The notes under the pieces are model-generated. The model was not told where the DNA came from and did not search any database. It saw nothing but the letters and a program-made list of their open reading frames with translations. Shown here one piece after another: positions 1-8,336 of a stretch of 64,000 nt of DNA. The DNA comes from JAKPBU01 sp964425695 (GTDB lineage Bacteria > Pseudomonadota > Gammaproteobacteria > Xanthomonadales > Xanthomonadaceae). The DNA is taken from the NCBI GenBank assembly GCA_964425695.1, contig CAYRNF010000002.1, forward strand, positions 310,001-374,000, given 5' to 3'. The stretch's first letter is position 1, and every line of letters begins with the position of its first letter. The position numbers were made by a program, and so were the translations under genes.

Positions 1-180
1 CGCGCGCAGCGCGACGGGGGAATTTGCTTCACGCGGTAGTGCTCGGTTGGCGAAGCAAAGGCAAATCCCCCGTAGCCCCCTTTTTCAAAGGGGGCGGCGC
101 AAGTGCGCGAAAATGCACGATGCGAAAACCTCCTTTGAAAAAGGGGGTCGACGCGCGCAGCGCGGCGGGGGATTTGCGCG
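1..180. repeat. Long palindromic intergenic repeat (element A)
   Basis: Positions 76-94 (five C, five T, CAAA, five G) are the near-perfect reverse complement of positions 129-147, and the outer arms repeat the motif: GGGGGAATTTGC near 16-27, its inverse GCAAATCCCCC at 61-71, and GGGGGATTTGCGCG at about 167-180. A related element lies at 22528-22632. It looks like a dispersed non-coding palindrome rather than a gene; frames crossing it are low complexity. It lies just past the moxR stop, so it may also end that transcript or continue to the next gene outside the window. Confidence 0.65.
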
Positions 181-209
181 GAGAAGCCATTGGCAGCGGC
201 GGGCCGTCC

Positions 210-1202
210 TCAACCCGGCGCTGGTATCGCGCGCAGCAGCGCGGCGACCGAGTCGTCCGCGGTCCTGCGCTCGGCTTCGGCCACGAACGACAGCAGCAGG
301 CGATGGCGCAGCACCGGTGCCGCCAGCGCAAGCACGTCCTCGCGCGTGGCCGCCAGGCGGCCGTGCAGCAGTGCGCGTGCCTTCGACGCGAGCACCAGCG
401 ACTGGCCCGCGCGCGGCCCTGCGCCCCAGCGCACCCACTGGTTGATTTCGGCGGGCGCGCCCTCGCCGGGACGCGTGGCGCGCACCAGGCGCGTGATCCA
501 TGCGAGCAGGTCCTCGCCCAGGTGCACCTCGCGCACGCGCGCCTGCAGGCTCAGGATGGCCTCGCCGTGCATCACCCGCGGCACCTCGGGCTGCGCCGCG
601 CCGGTGGTGTGGTCGATGATCGCCCGCTCTTCTTCCTCGCTCGGATAGTCCACGCGCACGTGCAGCAGGAAGCGGTCCAGCTGCGCTTCCGGCAGCGGAT
701 ACGTGCCGCTCTGCTCGATCGGGTTCTGCGTGGCCAGCACGAAGAACGGGGCGGGCAGGGCGTGGGTGGCGCCGGCGTAGCTGACCGTGCGTTCCTGCAT
801 CGCCTCCAGTAGCGCGGCCTGGGTCTTGGGCGGGGTGCGGTTGAGCTCGTCGGCCAGCAGCAGGTTGGTGAAGACGGGGCCGCGCTGGAACTTGAAGTGG
901 CGGTGCCCGGTGCCGTGGTCCTCTTCCAGAATCTCGGTGCCCAGGATGTCGCTGGGCATCAGGTCAGGCGTGAACTGCACGCGCCGGAACTGCAGGTCCA
1001 GCGCCTGCCCGAGCGTGCGCACCAGCAGCGTCTTGCCCAGCCCGGGCACGCCTTCCAGCAGGCAGTGTCCGCCGGCCAGCAGCGCGATCAGCAACTGCTC
1101 GACCACGTCCTGCTGGCCGACCACGGCGGTGGCGATGGCGTCGCGCAGCGTGGACAGCTGCGCCAGCTCGCGCTGGATGTCGGCTTCGGTGGGATTGCTC
1201 AT
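210..1202 (-). CDS. MoxR-family AAA+ ATPase
   Basis: A 330-residue AAA+ ATPase of the MoxR family. The family acts as a chaperone-like ATPase, usually with von Willebrand factor A proteins, in assembly or activation of envelope or metalloenzyme complexes. The Walker A motif GVPGLGKT is at residues 51-58, Walker B LLLADE at about 114-119, and the sensor-1 region reads LATQNPIE. The C-terminal lid is complete, so length is normal for the family. It is the fourth gene after the tldD/tldE block on the minus strand and follows a DUF4159 gene, with a REP doublet in the gap. Such moxR genes are normally followed by a DUF58 gene and vWA-domain genes; these would lie beyond the left edge (inference). 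The substrate is unknown. Confidence 0.93.
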   Translation of the reverse strand: MSNPTEADIQRELAQLSTLRDAIATAVVGQQDVVEQLLIALLAGGHCLLEGVPGLGKTLLVRTLGQALDLQFRRVQFTPDLMPSDILGTEILEEDHGTGHRHFKFQRGPVFTNLLLADELNRTPPKTQAALLEAMQERTVSYAGATHALPAPFFVLATQNPIEQSGTYPLPEAQLDRFLLHVRVDYPSEEEERAIIDHTTGAAQPEVPRVMHGEAILSLQARVREVHLGEDLLAWITRLVRATRPGEGAPAEINQWVRWGAGPRAGQSLVLASKARALLHGRLAATREDVLALAAPVLRHRLLLSFVAEAERRTADDSVAALLRAIPAPG

Positions 1203-1232
1203 GGGGATCGCCTGACAGGGGAGGTGCGGAAC

Positions 1233-1312
1233 GTAGGAGCGGCTTTGAGCCGCGGGTGCGGGATGGGCCAGGGCGCCGCAGGCTTACGGTCGCGGCCGCA
1301 GCCGCTCCTGTA
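1233..1312. repeat. REP doublet with GTAG head
   Basis: An inverted pair of REP-type units. The left arm begins GTAGGAGCGGCTTTGAGCCGC at 1233, a GTAG head followed by a short hairpin. The right arm is the reverse orientation of the same unit (GCCGCAGCCGCTCCTG, ending near 1310). The same family occurs at 41601-41679, 44109-44182 and 49735-49824. It sits between moxR and the DUF4159 gene in one transcription direction, where it can form a large mRNA hairpin. Confidence 0.8.
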
Positions 1313-1323
1313 TCTGCGAAGCG

Positions 1324-2013
1324 TCATGCGGTGAGCGCGTAGATCACGATGTTCACCGCGAACTTGGTATTGTCCTCGGCCAGGAACCGCTTGTTGCGCC
1401 AGTCGTAGTCCCATTCGCAGCCGTAGTCCTTGTTGCTGTACAGCACGCCCAGGCGCCCGCCGATCTCGATGCCCTTGAGGTAGTCGTGCACCAGGTCGTC
1501 GCCCCAGCCGTTGAGTTCGAAGCTGGTCGCCGGCGGGCCGTCGCGGAAGGTGAAGAAGCTGCGGTAGATCGCGTGGTTGTTGGGCAGCTTCTTCAATGCC
1601 CGCGCGCCGAAGATCGATGCCATCTGCGCCTCGAAGGACCTGGCGAACAGGCCGTCGATGTCGTGGTTGCAGTCGTCCACGAACACGAATCCGCCGTTGC
1701 GCACGTAGCGCTCGAAGTTGCGGCGTTCGGCCGGGTTGAACTCCACCAGCTTGTGCCCGGCCAGGTAGCAGAACGGGGCCTGCAGCATCTTCGGATCCGC
1801 CAGCGCGACCACGCGCTCCTTGGGATCCACGCGCAGGCTCGTGTAGTCGATCAGCGACGTGATCACGTTGGACGGCATGCGCTGGTCCACGTCCCAGTCG
1901 CCGGACTCGTAGCGCAGGCGGGTGAACCAGAAGTCGTACTGCGCGGCGCGGGCGGGCAGGGCGGCTGCCGCCGCCGCGCCGGCCAGCAGCTGCAGGGCGT
2001 GGCGGCGGTTCAT
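1324..2013 (-). CDS. DUF4159 domain protein, exported
   Basis: A 229-residue protein with an N-terminal export signal (MNRRHALQLL, then an alanine-rich hydrophobic core ending near ARA at about residue 23; the Arg-Arg pair suggests Tat or Sec). The mature part matches DUF4159: an RYESGDWDVD segment, a GGFVFVDDCNHD segment typical of this glutamine-amidotransferase-like fold, and a C-terminal YSNKDYGCEWDYDW segment. DUF4159 proteins commonly sit beside MoxR/vWA ('Bat'-like) genes, as here. Function is unknown; a periplasmic role in the MoxR-linked complex is inferred. ATG start as given; the gene is separated from tldE by about 170 bp carrying a dispersed repeat. Confidence 0.85.
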   Translation of the reverse strand: MNRRHALQLLAGAAAAAALPARAAQYDFWFTRLRYESGDWDVDQRMPSNVITSLIDYTSLRVDPKERVVALADPKMLQAPFCYLAGHKLVEFNPAERRNFERYVRNGGFVFVDDCNHDIDGLFARSFEAQMASIFGARALKKLPNNHAIYRSFFTFRDGPPATSFELNGWGDDLVHDYLKGIEIGGRLGVLYSNKDYGCEWDYDWRNKRFLAEDNTKFAVNIVIYALTA

Positions 2014-2085
2014 GTCACCGCCAACGCAGCCAGTACGAGTGTTTGAAGTGCGATCACGATGCTGCGACAGCCGTGTCCATGGCCG

Positions 2086-2157
2086 TCATCCCTGCGCAGG
2101 CAGGGATCCATCTTGATACATCTCCGGGGAAGTATTCGCCAAAGTCAAAATGGATCC
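2086..2157. repeat. Dispersed hairpin repeat (GTCATCCC type) with inverted ends
   Basis: ATCCCTGC-GCAG-GCAGGGAT at 2088-2107 is an 8-bp stem with a 4-nt loop. GGATCCA at 2104-2110 is repeated inverted as TGGATCC at 2151-2157. The hairpin has the same design as the one repeated in the 19661-20006 array and again near 20338-20363, so it belongs to a genome-wide small repeat family. Confidence 0.6.
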
Positions 2158-2161
2158 AGGC

Positions 2162-2184
2162 TTGCGGCGGGCCGACGGCCGCAA
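2162..2184 (-). terminator. Hairpin just past the tldE-like stop
   Basis: TTGCGGC (2162-2168) pairs with GCCGCAA (2178-2184), two bases beyond the stop codon of the minus-strand tldE-like gene. There is no strong U tract, so termination may be weak or the hairpin may only protect the 3' end. Confidence 0.4.
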
Positions 2185-2186
2185 CG

Positions 2187-3521
2187 TCAGACGGCGTCCG
2201 ACAGGGACGTGAAGGTGAAGTCGCGCAGCTTCATCGGCGGGATCATCATCGCGAAGTTGGATTCGTCGCCGCTGACCCGGATCGGGCGGCCGAATTCCTC
2301 CACGTTGTTGAGCATGATCACCGGCGACTCGTTGAAGCGGAAATTCTTGATCGGGTACTTGATCTGCCCGTTCTCGATGTAGAACGTGCCGTCGCGGGTC
2401 AGGCCGGTGAGCAGCACGGTCTGCGGATCCACCATGCGGATGTACCAGGTGCGGGTGACCAGCACGCCGCGCTCGGTGCCGCGCACCAGGTCGGCGGTGG
2501 ACTTGGTGCCGCCGGACATGATCAGGTTGCCGGGCGACGCGGTGGCTTCCTTGCCCTGCTTCTGCGCCCAGTAGCGCGAATAGTCCAGCGCCACCACCTT
2601 GCCCTTGTCGATGATCGGCATGCGCTTGCGCGGCAGGCCTTCGCCGTCCCACGGTTCCACCGGCACGTTGTCGTCCCACGGGTCGGCCCACATGTTCACG
2701 CGCGGGTCGTACACCTGCTCGCCGAGCTTGTTGCCGCCGCCCTTCTTGGACAGGAAGCTGCGGCCTTCGTCGGCGCGGCGCGCGTCGAAGAAGTTCATCA
2801 TGAAGCTGATCAGGCCGGCTGCGGCGTGCGGTTCCAGGATCACCGTGTACTTGCCGGGTTCCAGCGCCTTGGTGTCGGCCGATTCGCGCGCCTTGCGCGT
2901 GGCGATGGCGATGGCGTCGCCGGCGTCGAACTTGCGGATGTCGGTGACGTTGCGGCCGACCCAGCCCGAACCGCGGCCGTCCTCGGTACGCACCGTGCAG
3001 GTGTAGTCGGCGCTGGTCGAGGTCTGGTAGCCGAAGTTGCCCTTGCTGTTGGCGAAGGCGGTGAAGCCCTGGCGGTCCTCCAGGAACCCGGCCGCGACCA
3101 GCTTGTCCTTCTTCGCCGCGGCGATGGATTCGGCCGCCACCTGCGCGCGGTACTCCGGCGTGATGCCGGCGGTCGCCGCGCTGAAGGTGTCGCTGGGCCG
3201 GTAGTCCTGCTTGCCCACGGCCGGCATGAATTCCGGGTTCTCGGGCGCCAGCCGCGCCAGGTCCTCGGCGCGGCGCACCACGCGTTCCAGCGCGGCGTCG
3301 TCGAACTCGTTGATGGTGGCCACGCCCACGCGCTTGCCGAAGGCGACCTGCACCGCCAGCTCGATGTCGTCCACGATCCCGCTGGTGGACACGTTGTTCA
3401 GCGCGAACCGGATGTTGCCCGCGGTGCGGCCGGTCAGCTGCGCGCTGCATTCGTCCGCCTTCGACAGGGCGATGACCTTGTCGAGGATCGCCTTGGCGCG
3501 CTCTTCGGTGAACATACCCAT
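2187..3521 (-). CDS. TldE/PmbA-type peptidase-like protein
   Basis: A 444-residue TldD/TldE-superfamily protein of the TldE (PmbA) kind. It lacks the HExxxH zinc motif seen in the two upstream genes; the equivalent region reads EPHAAAGLISF. TldE is known as the non-metal partner that forms a heterodimer with TldD and processes peptides such as microcin B17 or the CcdA antitoxin in enterobacteria. The start was chosen at ATG 3521 (MGMFTEERAK) because AGGAG lies 9 nt upstream; the open frame continues further upstream but overlaps the previous gene. No signal peptide is visible, unlike the two TldD-like neighbours, whose gap is only 32 bp. It is probably co-transcribed with them. Confidence 0.88.
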   Translation of the reverse strand: MGMFTEERAKAILDKVIALSKADECSAQLTGRTAGNIRFALNNVSTSGIVDDIELAVQVAFGKRVGVATINEFDDAALERVVRRAEDLARLAPENPEFMPAVGKQDYRPSDTFSAATAGITPEYRAQVAAESIAAAKKDKLVAAGFLEDRQGFTAFANSKGNFGYQTSTSADYTCTVRTEDGRGSGWVGRNVTDIRKFDAGDAIAIATRKARESADTKALEPGKYTVILEPHAAAGLISFMMNFFDARRADEGRSFLSKKGGGNKLGEQVYDPRVNMWADPWDDNVPVEPWDGEGLPRKRMPIIDKGKVVALDYSRYWAQKQGKEATASPGNLIMSGGTKSTADLVRGTERGVLVTRTWYIRMVDPQTVLLTGLTRDGTFYIENGQIKYPIKNFRFNESPVIMLNNVEEFGRPIRVSGDESNFAMMIPPMKLRDFTFTSLSDAV

Positions 3522-3553
3522 TGCAAGATTCTCCTGATGTGTCGCCGGGGCGG

Positions 3554-5194
3554 TCAGCCGAGGCTGCGTGCGGTGTTGATGACGTTGATGCCGTTGAAGC
3601 GTGCGGTGCTGGAGCCGTGCGAGACCGCCGAGACCTGCGAAGGCTGGCCCTTGCCGTCGAAGAACGAGCCGCCCAGGCGGTAGTCGGCCGCGCCGCACAG
3701 GGCGCTGCACGCATTCCAGAATTCCGGCGTGCGGATCTGGTAGGCCACGTCCTCGATCATGCGGGTGACCTTGCCGCCCTTGATCTCGTGGAACAGCTGG
3801 CCGCCGAACTGCGCGTTGTAGCGCTGCTGGTCGATGGAATACGAGCCGCGGCCCACGATGTAGATGCCGTCCTCGACGTCCGCCACCATCCGTGCGGGCG
3901 ACAGCGCGGCCTTGCCAGGCTCAAGCGACACGTTGGGCATGCGCTGGAACTGCACGCTGCTCCAGGAATCGGCATACGAGCAGCCCTGCGAGGCGTCCAG
4001 CCCCAGGATGTGCGCCTGATCGCGCGTGGCCTGGTAGTTCACCAGCACGCCGTCCCGGATCAGGTCCCACTTCTGCGCCGGCACGCCTTCGTCGTCGTAG
4101 CCCACCGCGCCGAGCGAGTGGCGCTGGGTGCGGTCGGCCACGATGTTCACCCGTTCGCTGCCGTACTGGAACTTCGCCTCGCGCTTGTCGAGCGTGGCGA
4201 AGCTGGTGCCGGCGTAGTTGGCCTCGTAGCCGAGCACGCGGTCCAGCTCCAGCGGATGGCCCACGGACTCGTGGATGGTCAGGAACAGGTGGCTGGGGTC
4301 CAGCACCAGGTCGTACTTGCCCGGCTTCACCGACGGCGCCTTGAGCTTCTCCTGCGCCTGCCTGGCGGCGGCGACGGCATCGGCGCGCATGTCGTACGAA
4401 TCCGAATACACCACCACGCCGCTGGGCAGTTCCACGCGGTGCGCGGCCTTGGGTTCGAGGAACTCGAAACCCATGCCCATGGGCGAGGACAGCCCGTCGC
4501 GGGTGCGGAACTTGCCGCTGGCCTTGTCCACCGCGGTGGCGGTGAACGGCGCCCAGATGCGATACACGTCCTGGTCGATGTACGAGCCGTCGGTGGACGC
4601 GAAGTACTTCTGCTCGTTGACCTGGAACAGGTTGGATGCGATGAAGCTGGCGCCGGCCTGCATCGCCGCGGCATTGACCGACAGCAGCAGGTCCACCTTG
4701 TCCTTGATCGGCACCTGCATGGGATCGCGTTGGATCGGCGTCTTCCAGCTCACTTCGCCCAGACCCCTGGTGGGCGCCAGCTGCACCCGGCCGCTGGCGA
4801 CCTTGGCGTTCGCCTTGGCCACCGCGAGGGCCTGCCGCGCCGCGGCGGCGACCGCGTCGTCGGTCAGCGTATTGGTGGCGGCGAATCCCCACGCGCCGTC
4901 GGCCAGCACGCGCACGCCCACGCCCGTGGACTCGGTGTTTACCACGTTCTCGACGCGATCCTCGCGCGTGTTGAGGAACTGGCGCAGGTAGCGGCCGATG
5001 CGCACGTCGCAGTAGCTCGCGCCGCCGTCGCGCGCCGCACCCAGGGCGGCGTCGGCCAGGCGCTTCTTGAACGCCGGATCGAGCCGCGTCACCAGGTCTT
5101 CGGCGGCGATCGCGCGCGCGCCGCCCAGCAACGGCGGCAGCAGCAGCGCACCGGCGGTCAGCCCGGAGCCGACCAGGAAGTCGCGTCTGCGCAT
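3554..5194 (-). CDS. TldD-type zinc metallopeptidase, exported (copy 2)
   Basis: A 546-residue TldD-like metallopeptidase. It begins with a twin-arginine style signal (MRRRDFLVGSG, hydrophobic stretch, AIAA at about 28-31). The zinc motif HESVGH (HExxxH) is at about residues 308-313, followed by the conserved LELDRVLGYEANYAG. It ends with the family C-terminal block GGSFFDGKGQP. E. coli TldD (about 480 aa) is cytoplasmic, so the export signal is notable. By eye about three quarters of residues match the gene immediately upstream, whose TGA overlaps this ATG by one base (TGATG), indicating translational coupling. The substrate is unknown. Confidence 0.9.
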   Translation of the reverse strand: MRRRDFLVGSGLTAGALLLPPLLGGARAIAAEDLVTRLDPAFKKRLADAALGAARDGGASYCDVRIGRYLRQFLNTREDRVENVVNTESTGVGVRVLADGAWGFAATNTLTDDAVAAAARQALAVAKANAKVASGRVQLAPTRGLGEVSWKTPIQRDPMQVPIKDKVDLLLSVNAAAMQAGASFIASNLFQVNEQKYFASTDGSYIDQDVYRIWAPFTATAVDKASGKFRTRDGLSSPMGMGFEFLEPKAAHRVELPSGVVVYSDSYDMRADAVAAARQAQEKLKAPSVKPGKYDLVLDPSHLFLTIHESVGHPLELDRVLGYEANYAGTSFATLDKREAKFQYGSERVNIVADRTQRHSLGAVGYDDEGVPAQKWDLIRDGVLVNYQATRDQAHILGLDASQGCSYADSWSSVQFQRMPNVSLEPGKAALSPARMVADVEDGIYIVGRGSYSIDQQRYNAQFGGQLFHEIKGGKVTRMIEDVAYQIRTPEFWNACSALCGAADYRLGGSFFDGKGQPSQVSAVSHGSSTARFNGINVINTARSLG

Positions 5195-6828
5195 CAGCCC
5201 AGCGACCGGGCGGTGTTGATCACGTTGATCCCGTCGAAGCGCGCCGTGCTCGAGCCGTGCGACACCGCCGACACCTGGCCCGGCTGGCCCTTGCCGTCGA
5301 AGAACGAGCCGCCCAAACGGTAATCGGAGGCATCGCAGATCGCCGAGCACGCGTTCCAGAACTCGGGCGTGCGGATCTGGTAGGCCACGTCCTCGATCAT
5401 CTTCGTGATCCTGCCGTCCTTGATCTCGTAGAACAGCTGCCCGCCGAACTGCGCGTTGTAGCGCTGCTGGTCGATGGAGAACGACCCGTCGCCGATGATG
5501 TAGATGCCGTTCTCCACGTCCTTGACCATGTCGGCCACCGAGAGCTTGCCCTTGCCCGGCGCGAGCGACACGTTGGGCATGCGCTGGAACTGCACGCTGC
5601 TCCAGGAGTCCGCGTAGCAGCAGCCGTCGGACTCGTCCTTGCCCAGGATGTGGGCCTGGTCGCGGATGGTCTGGTAGTCGACCAGCACGCCGTCTTTGAC
5701 CAGGTCCCAGCGCTTGGCCTTCACGCCCTCGTCGTCGTAGCCCACCGCGCCCAGGCTGCCCTTCTGGGTCTTGTCGGCGAACAGCGTCACCCGTTCGCTG
5801 CCGTACTGGAACTTGTCGCGGCGCTTGTCGAGCGTGGCGAAGCTGGTGCCGGCGTAGTTGGCCTCGTAGCCGAGCACGCGGTCCAGTTCCAGCGGGTGGC
5901 CCACCGATTCGTGGATCGTCAGCCACGTGTGCGAAGGATCCAACACCAGGTCGTACTTGCCCGGCTTCACCGACGGCGCCTTCAGCTTTTCCTGCACCTG
6001 CTTCGCCGCGGCGATGGCGTCTTCCTCCATGTCGTAGGAGTTGCCGTACACGATCACGCCGTTGGGCAGGGTGGTCTTGCCGCTGGCGGCGCCGTCCAGG
6101 TACTCGTAGCCCATGCCCATCGGTGAAGACATGCCGTCGCGGGTGCGGAACTTGCCGCTGGCCTTGTCGATGGCGGTGAGTTCCATCGGCGCCCAGATGC
6201 GGTGCACGTCCTGGTCGATGTAGGAGCCGTCGGTGGATGCGAAATACTTCTGTTCGTTGACCACGAACAGCGTGGAATTGACGAAGCTGGCGCCGGCCTT
6301 GGTGGCCGCGGCGTTCACGCCCAGCAGCAGGTCCACCTTGTCCTTGATCGGCACCGCCATCGCGTTCTTCACGATCGGCGTCTTCCAGCTCACTTCGCCC
6401 AGTGCGGGCGCCGCGGCGAAGCGCACCGGCGCGGTCTGCACCTTGGCATTGGCCTTGGCGATGGCCGCCGCCTGGCGCGCGGCATTGGCCACGCCATCCG
6501 GGGTCAGGCTGTTGGTGGCGGCGAAGCCCCATGCACCGTCGGCGATCACGCGCACGCCGGCACCCGTGGATTCGGTGTTCACGACGTTCTGCACCTTGTC
6601 CTCGCGGGTAATCACGAACTGGCGCAGGTAGCGGCCGATGCGCACGTCGCAGTAGCTGGCGCCGGCATCCTTGGCCGCGGCCAGCGCGGCGTCGGCCAGC
6701 GACTTCTTCACCGAGACCTCCAGCGTGGTCTGCAGTTCCTCCGCGGCGATGGCGCGTGTGAATGCGGACGGGACCAGCAATCCGCCGAAGCCGATGCCGC
6801 CCAGTGCCAGGAACTGACGTCTATCCAT
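5194..6828 (-). CDS. TldD-type zinc metallopeptidase, exported (copy 1)
   Basis: A 544-residue paralogue of the downstream gene and first gene of the tldD-tldD-tldE set. The N terminus MDRRQFLALGG followed by a hydrophobic run and AIAAE (about 26-30) resembles a Tat signal. HESVGH is at residues 306-311. The protein shares long identical blocks with the next gene around the active site and C terminus. The likely role is zinc-dependent cleavage of small or modified peptides together with the TldE-like protein; its location outside the cytoplasm is inferred from the signal only. An upstream promoter is expected in 6829-6990, where no strong consensus was seen. Confidence 0.9.
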   Translation of the reverse strand: MDRRQFLALGGIGFGGLLVPSAFTRAIAAEELQTTLEVSVKKSLADAALAAAKDAGASYCDVRIGRYLRQFVITREDKVQNVVNTESTGAGVRVIADGAWGFAATNSLTPDGVANAARQAAAIAKANAKVQTAPVRFAAAPALGEVSWKTPIVKNAMAVPIKDKVDLLLGVNAAATKAGASFVNSTLFVVNEQKYFASTDGSYIDQDVHRIWAPMELTAIDKASGKFRTRDGMSSPMGMGYEYLDGAASGKTTLPNGVIVYGNSYDMEEDAIAAAKQVQEKLKAPSVKPGKYDLVLDPSHTWLTIHESVGHPLELDRVLGYEANYAGTSFATLDKRRDKFQYGSERVTLFADKTQKGSLGAVGYDDEGVKAKRWDLVKDGVLVDYQTIRDQAHILGKDESDGCCYADSWSSVQFQRMPNVSLAPGKGKLSVADMVKDVENGIYIIGDGSFSIDQQRYNAQFGGQLFYEIKDGRITKMIEDVAYQIRTPEFWNACSAICDASDYRLGGSFFDGKGQPGQVSAVSHGSSTARFDGINVINTARSLG

Positions 6829-6998
6829 CTGCCGATCTCCCCAATGTTCGCGCGCGGTGTGCCGCAGGCCCGTGCCTGGTCGCGCGAGGAACGCCGGGCG
6901 CAGGGCAGTCCCGATTCTTGATGCGCGCGCGCTGGGGGGTCAACAAACTAAAGGCATAGCGTGCGGCGATCCGTGCGCACGGTCGCGCCGCAAACGAC

Positions 6999-7020
6999 AA
7001 CGGCGCCCGGAGGCGCCGTT
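6999..7020 (-). terminator. Terminator hairpin after tRNA-Ala
   Basis: AACGGCGCC (6999-7007) pairs perfectly with GGCGCCGTT (7012-7020) around a 4-nt loop, 11 nt past the CCA end of the minus-strand tRNA. A short T-rich stretch (GTCGTTTG) follows in that direction. Confidence 0.7.
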
Positions 7021-7031
7021 GCGGAGATGTG

Positions 7032-7107
<76 letters not shown>

Positions 7108-7146
7108 ACGTGGTACCGAACCGTCCGGTGGGCCGGACGCGGCGGA

Positions 7147-8316
7147 TTATACGGATGCCGCAACGCCGCGGCCAGCCGGGTGCAGGCCGGCGAGCCGTGG
7201 CTCCAGCAGGTCGCGCCGCCAGCCGGCGAGCGCGTCGGGCCACTCGCCGTCGAGCAGCGCTTCCAGCCAGCGGCGCGATGCCAGCACGCCATCGGGCAGC
7301 CCGAGCTCCGCGCTGGCGGCGGCCACCGCGTCCTGCAGCTTGCGGATCGCCTGCTTGTCGCGCTCTTCGCCGCGGATCGGTGGCGCCTGGTCCTCGTCGG
7401 CCAGGGGCGTGGTCAACGCCTGCCACAGCGCGGCGCCGAGCTTGCGCGGCGCCTTGGGCTCGGCGTCGAGCCGCTGCTGCAGGGCTGCGGCGTCGGCAGG
7501 CGGCGTGCGCGCCAGCGCCACGGCCAATTCGTTGTCCAGGATCCAGCTGCGCGGCCGGTCGCTCGTGCGTGCGTGCGCATCGCGCCAGCGCAGCAGCCGC
7601 AGCAGGCGGCGCTGCCCGGCGGTGTCCAGGAACTGCGCGGCGCGCAGCGGCAGGTGCGGCCAGCGCTCGATGTCGTCGCGTGCGGCGTTGGACACCATGC
7701 GCGCGCAGTCCTGCCGCAGCCAGTCGCCGCGCCCCAGCGCGTCGAGCCGCGCAGCCAGTTCGGCATGCAGCGCGTGCAGGTGGCGCACGTCGTCGGCGGC
7801 GTATTCCAGCTGCGCCTCCGACAGCGGCCGGCGCAACCAGTCCGAGCGCGTTTCGCCCTTGGCCAGGGTCACGCCTTCGACCAGCTGCACCAGCTTCTGG
7901 TAGCCCAGGCCCGCGCCCAGTCCCGCCAGCGCAGCGGCCATCTGGGTGTCGAACAGCGGCTGCGGCACCACGCCGCAGGCCTGGCGCAGCGCGATGAGGT
8001 CCTCGCTGGCGCTGTGCATGACCTTGAGGATGCGCGCGTCGGCCAACACGGTGGCCAGTGCTTCGTTCATCCCGGGCGCCAGCGGATCCACCAGCAGGAC
8101 CTCGATCGCGGCGTCGTCGCCCGGCTGCCCAGTCGCGTGCAGGGCGATCTGCACCAGCGCCAGCTTCGGCCAGTAGGTGCGCTCGCGGACGAACTCGGTA
8201 TCCAGCCCGATGACGGAAGGGCGTGCGGCGAAACGGGAGGCCAGGGCCTCGGGTGTGTCGATCCAGTGGTGCACGTGCGCAGGAATGGCGGGGGCATTTG
8301 CCCGATCCGGGGGCAT
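7147..8316 (-). CDS. rnd: Ribonuclease D
   Basis: A 389-residue RNase D, the 3'-5' exoribonuclease that trims tRNA precursors. The DEDDy catalytic set is visible: GLDTEF (Asp39, Glu41), HSASEDL (Asp) and YAADDVRHL (Tyr and Asp). The C-terminal half contains the HRDC-type region around GEERDKQAIRKL. It lies upstream of the tRNA-Ala gene on the same strand, a sensible but possibly coincidental association. The ATG at 8316 is only 20 bp from the divergent gene start, so the promoters must overlap or lie within coding sequence. Confidence 0.95.
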   Translation of the reverse strand: MPPDRANAPAIPAHVHHWIDTPEALASRFAARPSVIGLDTEFVRERTYWPKLALVQIALHATGQPGDDAAIEVLLVDPLAPGMNEALATVLADARILKVMHSASEDLIALRQACGVVPQPLFDTQMAAALAGLGAGLGYQKLVQLVEGVTLAKGETRSDWLRRPLSEAQLEYAADDVRHLHALHAELAARLDALGRGDWLRQDCARMVSNAARDDIERWPHLPLRAAQFLDTAGQRRLLRLLRWRDAHARTSDRPRSWILDNELAVALARTPPADAAALQQRLDAEPKAPRKLGAALWQALTTPLADEDQAPPIRGEERDKQAIRKLQDAVAAASAELGLPDGVLASRRWLEALLDGEWPDALAGWRRDLLEPRLAGLHPAGRGVAASV

Positions 8317-8336
8317 AGCCTACCGTGCCCTGCCTC

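Noticed and set aside
3522..3710. N-terminal extension of the TldE-like protein
   Set aside because: It overlaps the upstream tldD gene for most of its length; a good ribosome binding site precedes the internal ATG at 3521.
2043..5323. Long plus-strand frames opposite the tldE/tldD genes
   Set aside because: Antisense shadows; translated text has no domain and mirrors the paralogous repeats of the real genes.
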